Part shown: in pieces, positions 12,001-13,880 of the stretch | Layout: each line of letters begins with the position of its first letter | How positions within the stretch are numbered: position 1 is the first letter of the stretch | Origin: DASUZD01 sp036377055 | GTDB lineage: Bacteria; Actinomycetota; Thermoleophilia; Gaiellales; Gaiellaceae | NCBI GenBank assembly: GCA_036377055.1 | Contig: DASUZD010000018.1 | Coordinates: 1-13,880, forward strand | Direction of reading: 5' to 3' | DNA: 13,880 nucleotides | Position numbers and translations under genes: made by a program | The notes under the pieces: generated by a model | Database searches by the model: none | Seen by the model: the letters and a program-made list of their open reading frames with translations, nothing else | Told to the model about the DNA's origin: nothing

Positions 12001-13880
12001 CCAGCTCGTTCACGAGCCTCCGCGCCTCGTCGAGCTCCTTCGTCGGCCCGAACGGGTCGAGCGAGTACGCGCGGTTCAGGTACCGGTACGCGAGGTCGGG
12101 ATAGCAGTCGATCTCGAGCTCGAACGCGCCGAACTCGTACCACGACGCCGCGTCGTGCGGCTGGAGCTTCACCGCCTTCCGGTAGAGCCGCTTCGCCTCC
12201 GGCAGGTTCCCGGCGACGGCCTCGTCGCCCGCCCACAACAGGAGCGGCTCCAGGGCAAGCGGGTTGAGCGAGTGCGCGTCGCGCGCCGCGGAGATCGCGG
12301 CCGGCACCTTCCCTCGCTCGAGGAGGCGGATGCTCGTGTCGACCCGCCGGTTCGCGAGCCAGGGGCTGACGAGCGAGAAGACGGCCGCGAGCGCGATCCC
12401 GACCGTCCCCACCGCCCACAAGGGACGCGTCGGCGCGACCACACGCCGGCGCGGCCTCCCTGAAGCGGCGAGCAGCCCGAGGACGAGGAAGAGCGGCCCC
12501 GTCACGGCGACGAAGTCCCAGTCGAAGTCGACGAGCGCCCACAGCGCGTAGGCGAGCGCGCCGAGGGCGAGCGCCCGCCCGGCCGACGCGTCCTCCGGCT
12601 CGAGCCGCCGCAGCGCCCGGTGGATTCCGACGACGCCGGCCGCAGCAACACCGATCAGGAGCAGGAACCCGACGATCCCCGTCTCGCCGAGGAACTGAAG
12701 CGGGATGTCGTGCGGCTCGGTCGTCACGTCGAGCGATGTCTGACGCAGCGGGCGGTGGACGAGCGCGAACGACCCGGCGCCCGTGCCGGCGAGCGGGTGT
12801 TCCTTGAACGAATCCCACGACTCCTTCCACCACGTCCAGCGGTGGTTCGAGCTGAAGCTCGTCACGCGGTGCGGCGTCTGCGTCACGCTCACCGGCGTCG
12901 TGAACTCGCGCACGCGCGCGTGTACCCAAGCGCTCGGCCCGCCGGCGCTGATCGTCGACGCCGCGAACGCGAACACGGCGAGGACGGCCGCCCCCCAGAC
13001 CGCGTAGCGGACGAGCTCGTGGCGCCGCTCGGCGGGGAGCGGATTATCGCTGTCGTACCGAAGGAGCGCCAGCGCGGCCCAGATGACGAGCGCGAGGCCG
13101 AGCACGAGCACGACGCCGAAGATCGCGCCGTCGCGGACGCGCGTCGAGTACGCCTGCCCGTCGTCCGCGATCCCGGGGCGCGTCACCGCCCAGCCGGCGA
13201 CGAGCGCGCCGACGGAGCTCCCGAGCGCGAGCGCCGCCAGCGCCTCGAGCCGGTCGCGCTCGAAGAGGAGCCAGCCCGCGACGAGCACGATCGCCACGAG
13301 CACACCCGCGCGCGAGTACGCGAGCAGGATCGCGACGACCGCCGCGTAGATCAGCACGGCTCCCGCGACACGCACGCGAGCCGGGTGGCGCGGCCGCGCG
13401 ATCCAGAGGCCGAGCGCGATCGCCGTGTCGCCGAGCAGCGCGAGCGCGTTCCAGTACCCGATCGGCGAGCGGAGCCGCGCGAGCCGCCCGTAGTCCGGGA
13501 ACAGCGACGGCACGATCTTCCCAAGCAGCGCCCAGCCGAGCACCCCCGCGAGCAGCACGGCGAGCGCCGTCGCGGCTGTCCGCGGCGCCCGCGGCACGAG
13601 CGACCCGATGAAGATGCCGACGCAGGCGAACGCGAGGTAGACGAGCCCGCGGTTCGTGTAGCTCCAGCTCCGGTCGGGCTGGATCGACCACGCGATCGAC
13701 GCGCCGTTCCAGAGCACGAACGCGGTCAGGAGGCCGATGAGCGCGAGCCCGGCGGGCTCCAGCGAGGGCCACGGGACCTGCGCGAGCAGCGCGCCTGCGA
13801 CCGCGACCGTCGCGATCGCGAGCGCGTACGTCCCGAGCCACGTCGGGTCCTGCGAGTCGCCGCCGAAGAAGAGCGTCCAG
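11957..13880 (-). CDS. O-antigen ligase/polymerase (Wzy_C) family membrane protein with C-terminal TPRs, N-terminus off the right edge
   Basis: The minus-strand frame is open from the right edge to TGA at 11957: 640 visible residues, start outside the window. Multiple membrane helices are present. WNGASIAWSIQPDRSW, SPIGYWNALALLGDTAIALG, AYSRAG (188-193) and the large-loop signature W-x-x-SWDSFKEHPLAGTGAGSF (361-371 for the HPLAGTGAGSF part), followed by TEPHDIPLQFLGETGIVGF, match O-antigen ligase/polymerase family proteins (WaaL, Wzy, PglL relatives). After the last helix (about 488-506), residues about 516-614 form two to three TPR-like helical pairs (AAISAARDAHSLNPLALEPL, AKRLYRKAVKLQPHDAASWY, AYRYLNRAYSLDP). 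It probably polymerises or transfers a lipid-linked glycan at the membrane outer face; substrate unknown. The 44-bp tail-to-tail overlap with the LytR_C gene is notable. Confidence 0.88.
   Translation of the reverse strand, partial: WTLFFGGDSQDPTWLGTYALAIATVAVAGALLAQVPWPSLEPAGLALIGLLTAFVLWNGASIAWSIQPDRSWSYTNRGLVYLAFACVGIFIGSLVPRAPRTAATALAVLLAGVLGWALLGKIVPSLFPDYGRLARLRSPIGYWNALALLGDTAIALGLWIARPRHPARVRVAGAVLIYAAVVAILLAYSRAGVLVAIVLVAGWLLFERDRLEALAALALGSSVGALVAGWAVTRPGIADDGQAYSTRVRDGAIFGVVLVLGLALVIWAALALLRYDSDNPLPAERRHELVRYAVWGAAVLAVFAFAASTISAGGPSAWVHARVREFTTPVSVTQTPHRVTSFSSNHRWTWWKESWDSFKEHPLAGTGAGSFALVHRPLRQTSLDVTTEPHDIPLQFLGETGIVGFLLLIGVAAAGVVGIHRALRRLEPEDASAGRALALGALAYALWALVDFDWDFVAVTGPLFLVLGLLAASGRPRRRVVAPTRPLWAVGTVGIALAAVFSLVSPWLANRRVDTSIRLLERGKVPAAISAARDAHSLNPLALEPLLLWAGDEAVAGNLPEAKRLYRKAVKLQPHDAASWYEFGAFELEIDCYPDLAYRYLNRAYSLDPFGPTKELDEARRLVNELAKSSNPRRSRCGRP

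Noticed and set aside
9891..12104. 737-codon open frame on the plus strand
   Set aside because: It is a shadow of the epimerase, mannosyltransferase and LytR_C genes in another frame, with no domain signal.

Overview
The window is very GC-rich (about 70% by eye). It is densely packed, uses many GTG/TTG start codons, and carries a tRNA gene without an encoded CCA end. With gene families such as stand-alone LytR_C, a membrane-anchored ECF sigma factor and actinobacterial-style OmpR regulators, this points to Actinomycetota, most plausibly class Thermoleophilia. That placement is inference from style and gene content; no marker gene was compared. I see no phage, transposon, CRISPR or plasmid signature, and no gene-free stretch longer than 300 bases.

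Layout, left to right. Positions 1-593 (minus) hold the N-terminal part of an HtrA/DegP-type serine protease that runs off the left edge. Divergent from it are an OmpR-family response regulator (733-1416) and its histidine kinase (1417-2808), followed by a small zinc-finger anti-sigma-like protein (2881-3138). Two near-identical 20-bp elements (CTGTGR direct repeats, period 11) sit in the htrA/regulator gap and just before the zinc-finger gene. They look like the regulator's operator, so the left end reads as an envelope-stress module like CpxAR-DegP, CiaRH-HtrA or MprAB-PepD. Next come an LPG-synthase/flippase-like membrane protein (3186-4271) and, converging on it, a YkvA/DUF1232 membrane protein plus an L,D-transpeptidase (minus, 5771-4259).

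The middle contains tRNA-Thr(CGT) (5867-5939, minus), an ECF sigma factor fused to a membrane segment and a long Pro/Thr-rich tail (5963-7108, minus), a GFA-family zinc protein (7230-7628, plus), and the replication pair tmk-holB (minus, 9275-7625).

The right end is surface-glycan oriented: a GalE-like NAD-dependent epimerase (9296-10204), a PIG-V-like GT-C mannosyltransferase (10183-11388), a membrane-anchored LytR_C protein (11494-12000), and, converging, a large O-antigen ligase/polymerase with C-terminal TPRs (11957-13880, N-terminus off the right edge).

Most genes concern the cell envelope: stress sensing, periplasmic proteolysis, peptidoglycan cross-linking, lipid or glycan movement, and polysaccharide assembly. 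I see no clearly novel multi-gene system. The best leads are the twin operator, the membrane-tethered sigma factor, and the 20-bp bidirectional start region between tmk and the epimerase.
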